Source: Plantago major (taxonomy: Eukaryota > Streptophyta > Magnoliopsida > Lamiales > Plantaginaceae). Taken from it: a stretch of 64,000 bases of DNA. Below, piece by piece: positions 21,834 through 31,305 of this stretch. The stretch spans positions 89,990,914-90,054,913 of the forward strand of contig CM048839.1 in NCBI GenBank assembly GCA_026545765.1. Reading direction: 5' to 3'. The notes beneath the pieces were generated by a model. It searched no databases and was not told the DNA's origin. It was given only the letters and a program-made list of their open reading frames with translations. Position numbers and translations under genes: made by a program. Each line of letters starts with the position of its first letter. The first letter of the stretch is position 1.

Positions 21834-24246
21834 TGTTAGGACGTTGATCCCAACGGGTAGTTCGTGGTATGAACTACTGAGCAATTCGCCCGGATTTGGG
21901 CGCCTCCAAGCAGACTTGGCACAGTTTCACCTATTTCTAGGGTAGGGAACGATTGTCTAACCGGTGCACGCAAAGCGGTAAATTCGATGGAAATATTCTT
22001 TGTCATTTATAAAAACGTAATTAGGGTTAAGCCCTAAGGTCCTATTTATATTGTCTACCTGACAAGTATTCCAGGCAGTATAGAACTCTAATGAAAGTTG
22101 TAACGCCCCGAAAATTACACTAATTTTTAAAAGCACAAGGGCGTTAAAACAATAACAAAGAGACAAACTAAAAGCTTTGAGAAGTTAAAATCTAAAAGTT
22201 GACTCGCAAAAGATACTATTTTCAGAAGCAGTGGCTAAAATTTACAATAATCCCGTTTATAAAACCCACTCCACTCAAGTTGCTGAACGTCTACCCGACT
22301 CGGTCCTCCACTAAACTCCGGAAACTACAAGGAAGGAAAACAAAAGAGTGTGAGACAAAAATCTCAGTGGTGTTCGTGTGTGACAGTGACAATTAACATA
22401 TCAATAGGAAATTCATAACAAAAACTGAATATACAATCATATCAATAACGAAGCAATCGTAATAAGATAAATAATGTCGTTGGTGCAGTCAACCTTATAA
22501 CCCCAATCCAAGCCCTTATCGCTCCAGACAGAGAATGACTCTGACACAGACGTTACCCTGCCATGGTACAGGGGTGAAACACTACTACTCCCAAAGACCT
22601 CATCGACTTCTGCCTCGCGTCTAGGGATAGTAAGCAGAGGTACTTCATGAACAACTCGACAGACACAACTGCCCAAGTATGTCCACTCAGAAACCTCCAC
22701 CACATTTTGCGCACATATCGGTCGTTAAGCAAATCAATCAATCAAATCATAATATATACATATAGATATCAAAATCAATCTTTCGTGCATAAATCATATT
22801 TTAGCGGAAGCATTTGACAGTTGCTTCGATGCGATTTTTTTGAAATAGAATGAGTTGGAAATTACTTTGATGCATGTACTTCCTTGGTTTTCGGAATCGG
22901 TTTTAAGAACACTCACCTTAGATAACTTCGTAACTAAGCAAATCCGCAAGACCTGATAAAGGTAATTCTACTTAAAATTTACGCAAAGACAATTAACGAA
23001 ACCCTTAAACCCCATGGAACAGGCATAAACAATAAGAATCAACTAAGCATATAATTACATAACAATTTACGCAATTTGTTACTAGCAACAAAGAATATAA
23101 AATTGGAACAAAATAATGAGATAGGCTAGAATCCATCTTAGGACCTCCACAAATCATACAACCAGCCAAATAACCACTCAGCCAGATATCATGTTGACAA
23201 CAATAAATACAAAATAATGTTAAACAAGAACAGCAGCGTGTATACTCAGATAAGAACAGAAAATAACAAACAAATATGGCATGCCAGGGTTCGAAACAAA
23301 GATCTCCAGGAGTCCAAAATCACAGTACATTACCACTCGGAGACAAGCAAATCGATAACAACTACATAACACTAAAAGGTAAAGAAGCCAAATCATACTG
23401 TAGCTTGAAACAAGAAAACAGAGCACGCAAACAAGAAAACAGAGCATGAAACTTGGAGTGCAGTAGACGGAAATTAGCAAAGTTTCAGGATCCGATTTAG
23501 CAAGAAACATAACAAACACGCAAACAAACCCCCCCCCCCCCCCCAGAACTAAGTTACGAGAAGGAAAACGAGGATTAGGTGTTTACCGAAGACGAACCGA
23601 AAGCAAGTTAGAACGGGAATGAAACGAATCTAAAGTTCCTCTCCTTCATAACTGGCTCTACGCAGAAGGCAAGAGTTGCGTTTCTTAAGTTAGAACCAGA
23701 GATAGGAACAAGGAAATCAGAAGTTGAGTTGAAGAACTTACCGAACAGAATCGAAACGGAAAGGAATTGCTGATGAACGAAGAAGAAAACACGTTGATGT
23801 TGAACGAATCAGATTTTTTGGATGAGAGATTTAGGGTAGAAGGTGTTGGAGAGTTATGAGCGAAGAGAAGAGCTGTGAAGCGTATTAATCTAACTAGAAA
23901 GAAGGAACAAAACATAAAGCAAGTAGAAGCAGGAGTCAAAACAGAAAAGGAAAACAACCCAAGAAAGGAGTCTAATCCCTTAACTGGTTAGTAATTAATT
24001 ACTGATTAGCTATGGTAATTAACTAATTAACTTTTAATTGTAAGGGAAAATAAAACATAAGGATTAAATGAAAAGTCGTCGGGTTTTACAAAAGTAAAAG
24101 ATATCAAAAAGATATGCAGAAATAATTAAAATATCCTAACTAATCTACTTGCCTTATCTCTTATTCCACCGGACTGGGCTTGCTTGGCGAACTCTTAGCC
24201 ACTTTTAATAGTTCGTGATGGATCATTAAAGCCCAACGTTCCATCA
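21834..24246 (-). repeat. 5' LTR of the CATTA retrotransposon, interrupted by a solo LTR
   Basis: TGTTAGGAC...CGTTCCATCA on plus. It is a single copy of the 194-bp segment that is tripled in the other LTR. It is split at 22098/22099 by a 1992-bp solo LTR with duplicated AAAGT. Removing that leaves about 415 bases. Confidence 0.85.
22099..24090. mobile_element. Nested solo LTR (TSD AAAGT), gypsy-like
   Basis: The ends are TGTAACGCCCCG and GTCGGGTTTTACA, flanked by AAAGT at 22094-22098 and 24091-24095. The uninterrupted site (gaaagtaaaatatatc) is seen in the other LTR copies. GGGGCGTTACA is a common terminus of plant Ty3/gypsy LTRs, which would put this copy on the minus strand. It holds a C run at 23526-23544. 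No coding sequence was found, and ORFs here are chance frames. Confidence 0.88.
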
Positions 24247-24306
24247 CATTACAGCCTAGCAGTAATCGAATGGAGTACTCATATAAAAACAAGACATTTT
24301 CAAGCC

Positions 24307-24349
24307 CTCTATGCATAGCCATGTGTCATGCTGACGTGGCATTATAGAG
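24307..24349. repeat. Imperfect inverted repeat
   Basis: CTCTATGCATAGCCA on the left pairs with TGGCATTATAGAG on the right around gtcatgctgac. It could be a MITE remnant or part of the Helitron 5' region. Confidence 0.35.
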
Positions 24350-25071
24350 CATTCCTATTGGTCAGTTTTTTTCTCAAGTGTATTTTGATTGGTTGTTAGA
24401 ATTTTAAATTTGGTATGTTGGTTGTGGAACATTTTAAGTAGTTAAGATGTAGCACACCATATAACTCCATGATTTATTTTTAGTATGTTAAATCCATATA
24501 TAATTTTTATTTAATCTCATATATATTTATCTGCAAAACTCCGAAAAATATTTTGAACATATATGTAGATTCACCGCGACAAGACGAATCCATAGGCACC
24601 AAACTTGAATATTTTATTAATTAATTAAATTATTTATTTATTAAATTAAACATTATGTAAATTTATTAAATGATATAAATTGAAATAATAAAATTTTAAA
24701 ATAGATAATTTATTTAATACTTAATACTTCCTTCATTTATCAAAGAAATCAATATTTATTTAGGTGTCCGACTACAAATGGACACTTTAAAGATTAGCAA
24801 TGAAGTAACATATTGGATTAAATAAAAACCATCATCTTATCAACATTTACATGAATGCTCACACGTTTTCTACTTTTTACTCGGTAATTTATTCAAATAT
24901 TACCTTCTATCTTATTTACTCACTATATGGAACATTTTGAATATAAATTTGAATTTATATATATTGAATTTCTTATGATTGAAAATTAACTTTATTAGAT
25001 TATTAATGCATTATTTTAAGGATAAAAAAGTAGAGTCAGTAAAAAGATCTTTAGGTGTTGCATAGCCAACT

Positions 25072-25089
25072 GTGGCAGCAGGCTGCCAC
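25072..25089. repeat. Perfect 8-bp palindrome hairpin
   Basis: GTGGCAGC-ag-GCTGCCAC is a strong, GC-rich hairpin in AT-rich DNA. No CTRR follows at the right spacing for a Helitron end. Confidence 0.6.
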
Positions 25090-25663
25090 CTGATCTTGGT
25101 ATCATATTAGCTAATTTTGATGCTACGGTTGAGTACGTAAAGTCTACATAGGGGTGGTATTGGTGTTGTTTCTAGGGATCAACGGGGCCATTGTTATTGC
25201 TTGGCGTCAAAATTTGAGTCTTATGTTTTTTTCTAGAAGGTGCGGAAGGTTTAACTGACAAATTAACAACTGAATTGGTTCGAAATTCTGATTGACAACA
25301 TGTAGTAATTAATTAAAGGGGATTTCTCTTTGGTGATTAAATCTCTTAAGTCTACATATTATAGATTTCGTCTTTTTTTTTTTTTTTTACATCATAGAAG
25401 AAACCGAGGCTTTGATAAAGAATTTTTTCCATTAGTAGTCGCTATGCTCTAATTTTATCTTTGATTTTCTCATGATCAGTGTTTCGAACTATTTTTTAAT
25501 AACATACTCCATTTGATTTCAACAACCAACACCTAGATGTTGAAAATTTTCTTACATTCTCAACTGTTACTTTTAGTTGTGAAATGTGACACATGATTGT
25601 AAGCTTTGTTTATTTGATAAACATGCATGGTTCTTGCTTGGAATTGGTTACATTTGAAAACTC

Positions 25664-26680
25664 ATGATGGATAACGAATCAACTAAATCGAATAAGCGTT
25701 TACGGTCTCAAGATCAGACTCCACGAGATGGAATGAATTTGAATGATAGTGGAAAGGTTCAAAGCTATACTATTTTGAAAATATATTCTACATGTAATAG
25801 TTGTTTATCCAGTAGGTACTCAGTTCATATACCTACCTGTTCTATCATACGTGCATACAATAAAAACTTCAATGGATGGAAAATAGACAAGGAAATCAAT
25901 AAACGAAAAGGTCCTTATTGCTTTAAGATAGGTGGCTAAAATGATCAAAATTGGCTCACTCTTGCCCAACGAAGGATTAACTCCAAAAATTCACCCAACG
26001 TTACATATATGACACTGAAAACGTAATTGATAACATGATCAATGCTCTCAGGTTCGTTTCTTTATACCCCTACACTCAATTTTATGTATTTTTCACATAT
26101 TTCGTTTCAAACAAATTATTCGCTATACATCATTTAGTATCCATTATAATTACATATACTCTACTAAAATAATTTATTTTATTATTATGGTAGAGCCAAA
26201 CCAATGAAGCTGGTGTGAAAACTGCTACTGCGACATTGATCAAACTATGGTGGAAGAGTACAACCCATATGCAAAAGTATACAAGATGGCTAGGGATCGC
26301 ATCTCCCCTGATAATGCCCGTGAGGTAGACCTTCAACTTATTGCAAGATGCCAGGGGGAATGGACGAACTTACAATTTACCTACTGCATCAGAAGTAACT
26401 GCTATAGTAGAGGGTGATGCCGATAACTTACATGCAAAAAATCATATTATGGTTGAGATGAGGAATCGGGACTTGAAGCACATAACTGAGTTTCTTCGAT
26501 GCTACCTTATTTTTCAATATCCACTACTTTTCGTCCATGGAGAAGACGGATAATATATATCGATATTCAGATAAGTATTGTGAGTAAGATCAAATCTTAT
26601 TTTAAGGGAGTTCTTAGCTTTCCGAATACAAGATAGGGATAATGAAGGTCATCAACTCATACTTAGCAGGACGTCATTAT
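25664..26680 (+). pseudogene. Helitron Rep/helicase, N-terminal region
   Basis: An ORF from 25664 ends in RKGPYCFKIGG. Alternate frames then continue with IGSLLPNEGLTPKF and YDTENVIDNMINALR. After an intron-like gap (gttcgt...ttatggtag, about 26051-26193) come EYNPYAKVYKMARDRISPDN, GRTYNLPTASEV, FQYPLLFVHGEDG and FRIQDRDNEGHQLILSRTS. These are the successive landmarks of the Helitron-like N-terminal domain of plant Helitron proteins. Several frame changes and stops show decay. The Rep catalytic HUH/two-Tyr region that should follow is largely missing. Confidence 0.8.
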
Positions 26681-26689
26681 TACAATTCA

Positions 26690-27060
26690 TCGTTGATTTT
26701 AGAGGAGATATTATATTTGGAGGACTTTATGCTCAGTTAAGAGAGCTAGAAGAGATAGAGTTCTCGCAATGGCTTCCATCTGTATCATATCATTGATGCC
26801 TCCGAGGATCCAAGCGGCTCAATCAAGATTCGATATACCATTGAAGATCCATTCAAACTCGGTATGCAATAAGATTAAGCCTGATTCTTATGCAGCCTGT
26901 CTACTCATGGAAACAAAGGTTATTATATGGGACGGGGCTATAGTGACAAATATGCATTGTCTTGAATCGCTTGATAGGAGTTTAAGGGATTTTATGCATC
27001 GACCAGCCACACCATTCGGGGTTTGAGGTCCTCAGACTTACAAAGAACATGCGATTGCAT
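26690..27060 (+). pseudogene. Out-of-order Helitron helicase fragment
   Basis: It encodes LYAQLRELEEIEFSQWLP, then SRFDIPLKIHSNSVCN, KVIIWDGA (where DEAP is expected), LESLDRSLRDFM and TKNMRLHVT-like text. These belong to the SF1 helicase part (Walker B zone), yet they lie between Rep-domain pieces. A second copy of the same helicase zone is at about 28180-29213. This looks like a displaced or inserted segment from a related Helitron. Confidence 0.7.
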
Positions 27061-27089
27061 GTAACTAAATGTTTGTTTCACTTATGGTA

Positions 27090-27690
27090 ATTTTGATAAG
27101 GTCATGAGACATATGGAATGTCGTTATGTGTCTCCATGCAAAGTAATGTGGAGGATATTATTATAGTCCCATTGCATTATACAATTTATATTGTTAAGCG
27201 ATTGTCATTTCATTGGAGAATGAGCAGTTTGTTCCTTTCAAAGATGATATATGTATTCAGATGTTGTCAACAAAGCCAATGTCAAACGATCGCAGTTCTT
27301 GCAGTGGTTCGAGCTGAACAAAATAGATTTTGAGCACAGAAGCTACTTATGCTAAAATTCCTCGCTATCATTGTTAGAAAAACAAACATAAAATATGGTT
27401 CATATGTAAAGTGTAAACAAAGAAACAAGGTTCCGGTATAATGGTGTTGACTGTGTTGTGAACGAATATCAAAAGGATGCATGTGAAGTTATGGGCATCT
27501 TATTTAATGATGGAGAGTATATTAATGGTTTGAAAGGGGCAAGTCATAGGAATTTGTGAGTTTTTTACGTCACCTTTTCATGACCATGTTATTATCACGC
27601 AACATGTCGAGGCCTGAGGAAGTGTGGAACAAAACATGGAATTTATTATCATATGACAAAGGATACTCAATAATCCTGGTACAATAAATT
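27090..27690 (+). pseudogene. Helitron Rep-helicase linker region
   Basis: In changing frames the text matches CRYVSPC, VKRSQFLQWFELNKID, YGSYVKCKQRNKV, GVDCVVNEYQKDACEVMG and NDGEYINGLKGASH. These are the linker motifs before the helicase in plant Helitron proteins (usual forms CRYISACEAxWR and EACxALGLLxDDxEYI). Stops and frameshifts are frequent. Confidence 0.75.
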
Positions 27691-27779
27691 AAAAGAATAT
27701 ATTACTCATTCCCACATCCAATGACAATCAGTTTAAATTTTGTATATAATTGTCATGTAACGATAGAGAACTCTCCATC

Positions 27780-30184
27780 CAGGTTTGAAACTCATTGATG
27801 AACAAATTAAAAAAAAAAAAAAAAAAAAAAAAAGCATTGCTATTATGCAAGTAGAGAAGTTACCGAAGAAAAACTGCAACAATTTCAGTTCATTTGACGA
27901 TATGCCCTGTCGGATGAGTCTGCTAGATAAACTACTACAGATCCATTCATTTTGTATTAGATGTTCTATGTTATAGTTGCAATGGAGCATAGCACGATGG
28001 TTCATACCCACAATTGACCGATGGATAACGTGCCATATATGAAATTATGTCTATTGTCGATGGTCAAAATGACGAAGTATTCTTCTTATAAATCTACGGA
28101 GGGACCACAAAAACCTTTATATGGAGAACGATATTGCACTTCCAGTTGCGTCAAGTGGGATTGCATCATTTCTTCTTTATAAAGGTAGGATGGTAGTCCG
28201 GCATATTCGAGGTTCGGAATACCATTGCAAATCACGAGGACTCAACATGCAATAAGCTCATGATTCAGAGGTCACAGGACTAGGGGTGGGTAAAGGGTTT
28301 GGGATTACCCGAACCCGACCCGACCCTATTATATAAAATTCCGATAAGGTCGGGTATTTCGGGATTGGGAACCCGCAAATTAAATACCTGAAAATTTTAT
28401 TGAGTTTACGGGTCGAGATTGGGAATAAAATTTACTCCTAAAATCCGATGGGCACCCGAATATCTAGCTGGAATGATTTTATATTTTTTAACATAATATC
28501 TAATCATGATTCCATGTTGTAAATAAATGTATTTCCTATTTCCTGGAGAGATAAACTTATAGAGGAAAGTAAAGGCCAATTATTAACGCCAGTGAAGATC
28601 AAGAAAGAAAAGAGTGATATCCTATAGAATTCCATCTTTCTGTCCATAATTATATAGTACTAACTACTGTCTCCCCTCAATCTTTGTATGTCTACAGTGC
28701 ATTCTGAATTTAATTTCATATGGGAAAATAATTAGTTTATAAAATAAAAATTAATGCATACATAAAATTAATTATTATCCGATAGGGTAGTCCGATCCCG
28801 ATCCGATCTTTTGCGGGTACCCGATCCGCGTACCCGCTAGAGATAGGGTCGGGATTGGGATGTATAAAATCAAACCCGAATTATCGGGTACCCGAAGTTT
28901 AATCCCGAATCCATCCCTTTCCGTCCTGCCAAGATTACCTACGGGACTGCTCAAGGAGGCTCGACTTATTATTTGGGATAAGACTCCCATGAGAAACCGG
29001 CATTGTTTGAAGCGATCGATAGGAGCTTGAAGTATGCGATAGGCCGTTCACATGAGCCATTTGGTGGGAGTGGTGATTGTCTTCGGCTGGAACTTCCGAC
29101 ATATTTTGCCCGTTGTTCCAGGAGGAATAGTTAAATATTGTGAATAACTCTATATGCTCCTCTAAAAATATGAGATGTTGTGAGCTGCTTCGGTTGACAA
29201 AGAACATGAGATTGTAGGTAAATGGCCCGTCTTATCTATATACCACATTTACTTATATCATATTCAACTTATCATTTGTTACGTCAAATTTAATCCTATA
29301 CAGTCTGTTTCTTTATCTTTTGAAATTTAAGAGGTGATAAAAATTGTTGAGTGGATAACACAGGTCGGTGAGGGCATTGCCGTTGAACCTAATGATCGTG
29401 GGTTGATATCAAAGATCTCGGAAGGTTTACTTATTGAGAAATAAGTCATCCAATTCCAACTATTATAGATAGTACATATCCTTAGTTGTTGTATCACTTA
29501 GGCAATCTATCACTTGACTTTGTATATTTCATCACGGGGATATTCTTGCACCTACAAATGGAATATTTGATGATACAAATCAATTTGTCATGTTGAAGAT
29601 GTCCAGCGATAGCGTTGAAAATTTGAGGGCATATAGCATTGCTAGGGAAGATAATTTTGAGAACGGTCTCGAACATGTTTTCACTGTAGACTTTTTAAAC
29701 AACATTAATTGATCTATATTGCCTACCATAGGATCATACTAAAGGTTGGGTGTATGATAATGCTTCTGAGGAATATTGATCAGACTTTCGAGTTGTGCAA
29801 TGGAACAAGGCTCATAGTTAGTAATCTTGAAAAGCGTATCATCAATGCAAAGATGATATCTTGAAACAACGCGTGCCAAAAGGTTTTCATTCTGAGGATG
29901 ATGATGAGCCGCCCAGTGAAATGAAGTTCCCTATCAATTGATTGGAGACAGTTCCCCATATTCTCATGCTTGCTATGATCATAAATAAGAGTAAAAGGGA
30001 CATTCTCTCTCACACGTTGGCCTTTACCTCCCCTCACATTTATTCAACCATGGTCAGGTAAATGTTGCTCTTTCTAGAGTTACCAAAGGGAGGGATTGAA
30101 CGCAGTAATTTGCGACGTAGAGGGTAATACATATGACACGACAACAAACGTAATTTATAAAGAAGTGTTCGACAAGTTATGAGT
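27780..30184 (+). pseudogene. Helitron PIF1-like helicase, main copy, C-terminal
   Basis: It runs from LIDEQ (27790) after an A-run of about 24. Landmarks in order are ALPVASSGIASFLL, GSEYHCK/FGIPLQ in another frame, the hAT-like insertion at 28282, KEARLIIWDKTPMRNRHC, FGWNFRHILPVVPGG, LTKNMRL (ending 29213), RGILAPTNGIFDDTNQFVML, MLLRNIDQTFELCNGTRL, LAMIINKSKG, VALSRVTKG and a clean ending VICDVEGNTYDTTTNVIYKE...VFDKL. The Walker A motif is not recognisable, so helicase activity is lost. In an intact element it would unwind DNA for rolling-circle transposition. Confidence 0.85.
28282..28918. mobile_element. hAT-like non-autonomous insertion in the Helitron
   Basis: The left end AGGGGTGGGTAAAGGG and right end GGATTCATCCCT-type (aatccatccctt) are imperfect inverted repeats. 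Subterminal GGGTACCCG / CCCGACCCG words occur in both orientations, as in hAT elements starting AGGGGTGGG. It interrupts helicase text that resumes at 28925. No clear 8-bp duplication was found. Confidence 0.6.
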
Positions 30185-30401
30185 TAATTTTATCTTTTAT
30201 GTGTATTTTATATATCACTGTGCTCAATTTAACGAATTTACCTTAAGTACTTTTCTACAGGTAGGCGTGACTTCCGATGCAATGTTGAAGCGATTAGATT
30301 ATGCATGCATTTTGTCACCTTGCAGTGTTTATATGTTTCACAACTTAGACATATTATTATACAAATTTATTTATTTCTCATTTTAATTTTTTTCACCATG
30401 T

Positions 30402-30431
30402 CCCGTCGAGTATCGACGGGCCATTAACTAA
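30402..30431 (+). mobile_element. Helitron 3' terminus
   Basis: CCCGTCGA-gta-TCGACGGG is a perfect 8-bp stem with a 3-base loop. Seven bases later comes CTAA (30428-30431) and the next base is T. This satisfies the Helitron 3' end rule and lies about 240 bases after the helicase stop. Confidence 0.88.
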
Positions 30432-31305
30432 TATTATCTTATAAAAGTCATGACTTGAAATCAATTTCTATATTAAAAATCTGGTTCATAGTCCAAATTC
30501 TAAAAGTCTTTTAAGTGTTAGTAGTATTTCCTATTGAACACCCCCCCCCCCACCCCCAAACAAAAAAAAATGGTTGTGGACCAAATCGAGTCTACATGAC
30601 ACGTTTTCCTCCTGAACAAAGTGTTATTTCTCCGAATGGTTAGTGATGTTTCCGTAAATCGGACCATACCATTCCCACATACCTAAATTAGGTTTCATTG
30701 TACATTACGTTGTAGTTCTTTAAATGTTATACACTTGTACAACACACTCAAGTATCATGGAGCACTGCAATATACTGTAGAACAGATAAAAACACGTATA
30801 TTAAGTCATTCCAAACTAGATATCCTCTTCCCCGTTGCAAATTGGACAAGGTTTTCTTAAGGCTCTCGGGAAGAAACATGTGTTCTCTTCCGTCATGTCA
30901 TGCCAAGAGAAAACAAAGTTAAATAAGAACTTTAAAAAAAAAAAAAAACGGAATTAAGTTAATATGCTAAGCAAAAAAGTTTATTATGGCATAAACTATC
31001 CTGGCTATATACTCTGATATATACAAATAGCCGTTTAAGACCATCTAACTTGCAAAGCAAAGGCGGGAGGGGATGTGACCTAGACCACGATCGCAGATCA
31101 ATCTCATGGTTATTAACACATGATTGGGTTCTACCAAGTCTGTATGAAGATCAAATGCACATGATCCCCAGTATAATGAGTATATAGGACTTTATAAACT
31201 TACTTCTCACCCACATCGTCACCTAAACTTAAACTGCCAAAGAGACGCATTGACTTGTTGACACATTCCGTCTCAGAAATAAATCGCTCAGTTGCATGGC
31301 CAGAC
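30432..31305. other. Intergenic sequence and 3' UTR of the PHD gene
   Basis: A C run (30541-30557) and several A runs are present, with no gene. The part nearest 31305 is the 3' UTR of the minus-strand PHD gene. The minus-strand poly(A) signal AATAAA lies at 30980-30985. Confidence 0.6.
30980..30985 (-). terminator. Candidate poly(A) signal of the AIPP2-like gene
   Basis: TTTATT on plus is AATAAA on minus, about 320 bases after the stop codon at 31306. This is a normal plant 3' UTR length. Other weaker signals may also be used. Confidence 0.5.

Larger units (their letters stand above)
13436..24246 (-). mobile_element. LTR retrotransposon, minus orientation, internally deleted, TSD CATTA
   Basis: It is flanked by CATTA at 13431-13435 and 24247-24251. 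The LTR ends are TGTTRGGAC and CGTTCCATCA on plus, so on minus they read TGATGGAACG...CCTAACA. The order on the minus strand is 5' LTR (24246-21834), PBS, gag, protease remnant, PPT, 3' LTR (20079-13436). Only about 1.75 kb of interior survives, with no reverse transcriptase, RNase H or integrase. A gag and retropepsin pair of this type suggests Ty3/gypsy. Both LTRs have later insertions: CACTA in the 3' LTR and a solo LTR in the 5' LTR. Confidence 0.88.
24279..30431 (+). mobile_element. Degenerate autonomous-type Helitron
   Basis: The body encodes a broken Rep/helicase protein in plus orientation, from 25664 to a natural C-terminus at 30184. It is followed by a textbook 3' end (hairpin 30402-30420, CTAA at 30428-30431, then T). 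The 5' end is not proven. A TC at 24279 begins an AT-rich stretch after the retrotransposon's target duplication and is only a candidate. The element is interrupted by a hAT-like insertion at 28282-28918, and its helicase pieces are out of order. Confidence 0.7.

Noticed and set aside
20137-21839. Several plus-strand ORFs up to 265 codons
   Set aside because: They are mirror frames of the GC-rich minus-strand gag and protease sequence. The recognisable motifs (D-S-G protease, PBS, PPT) are on minus.
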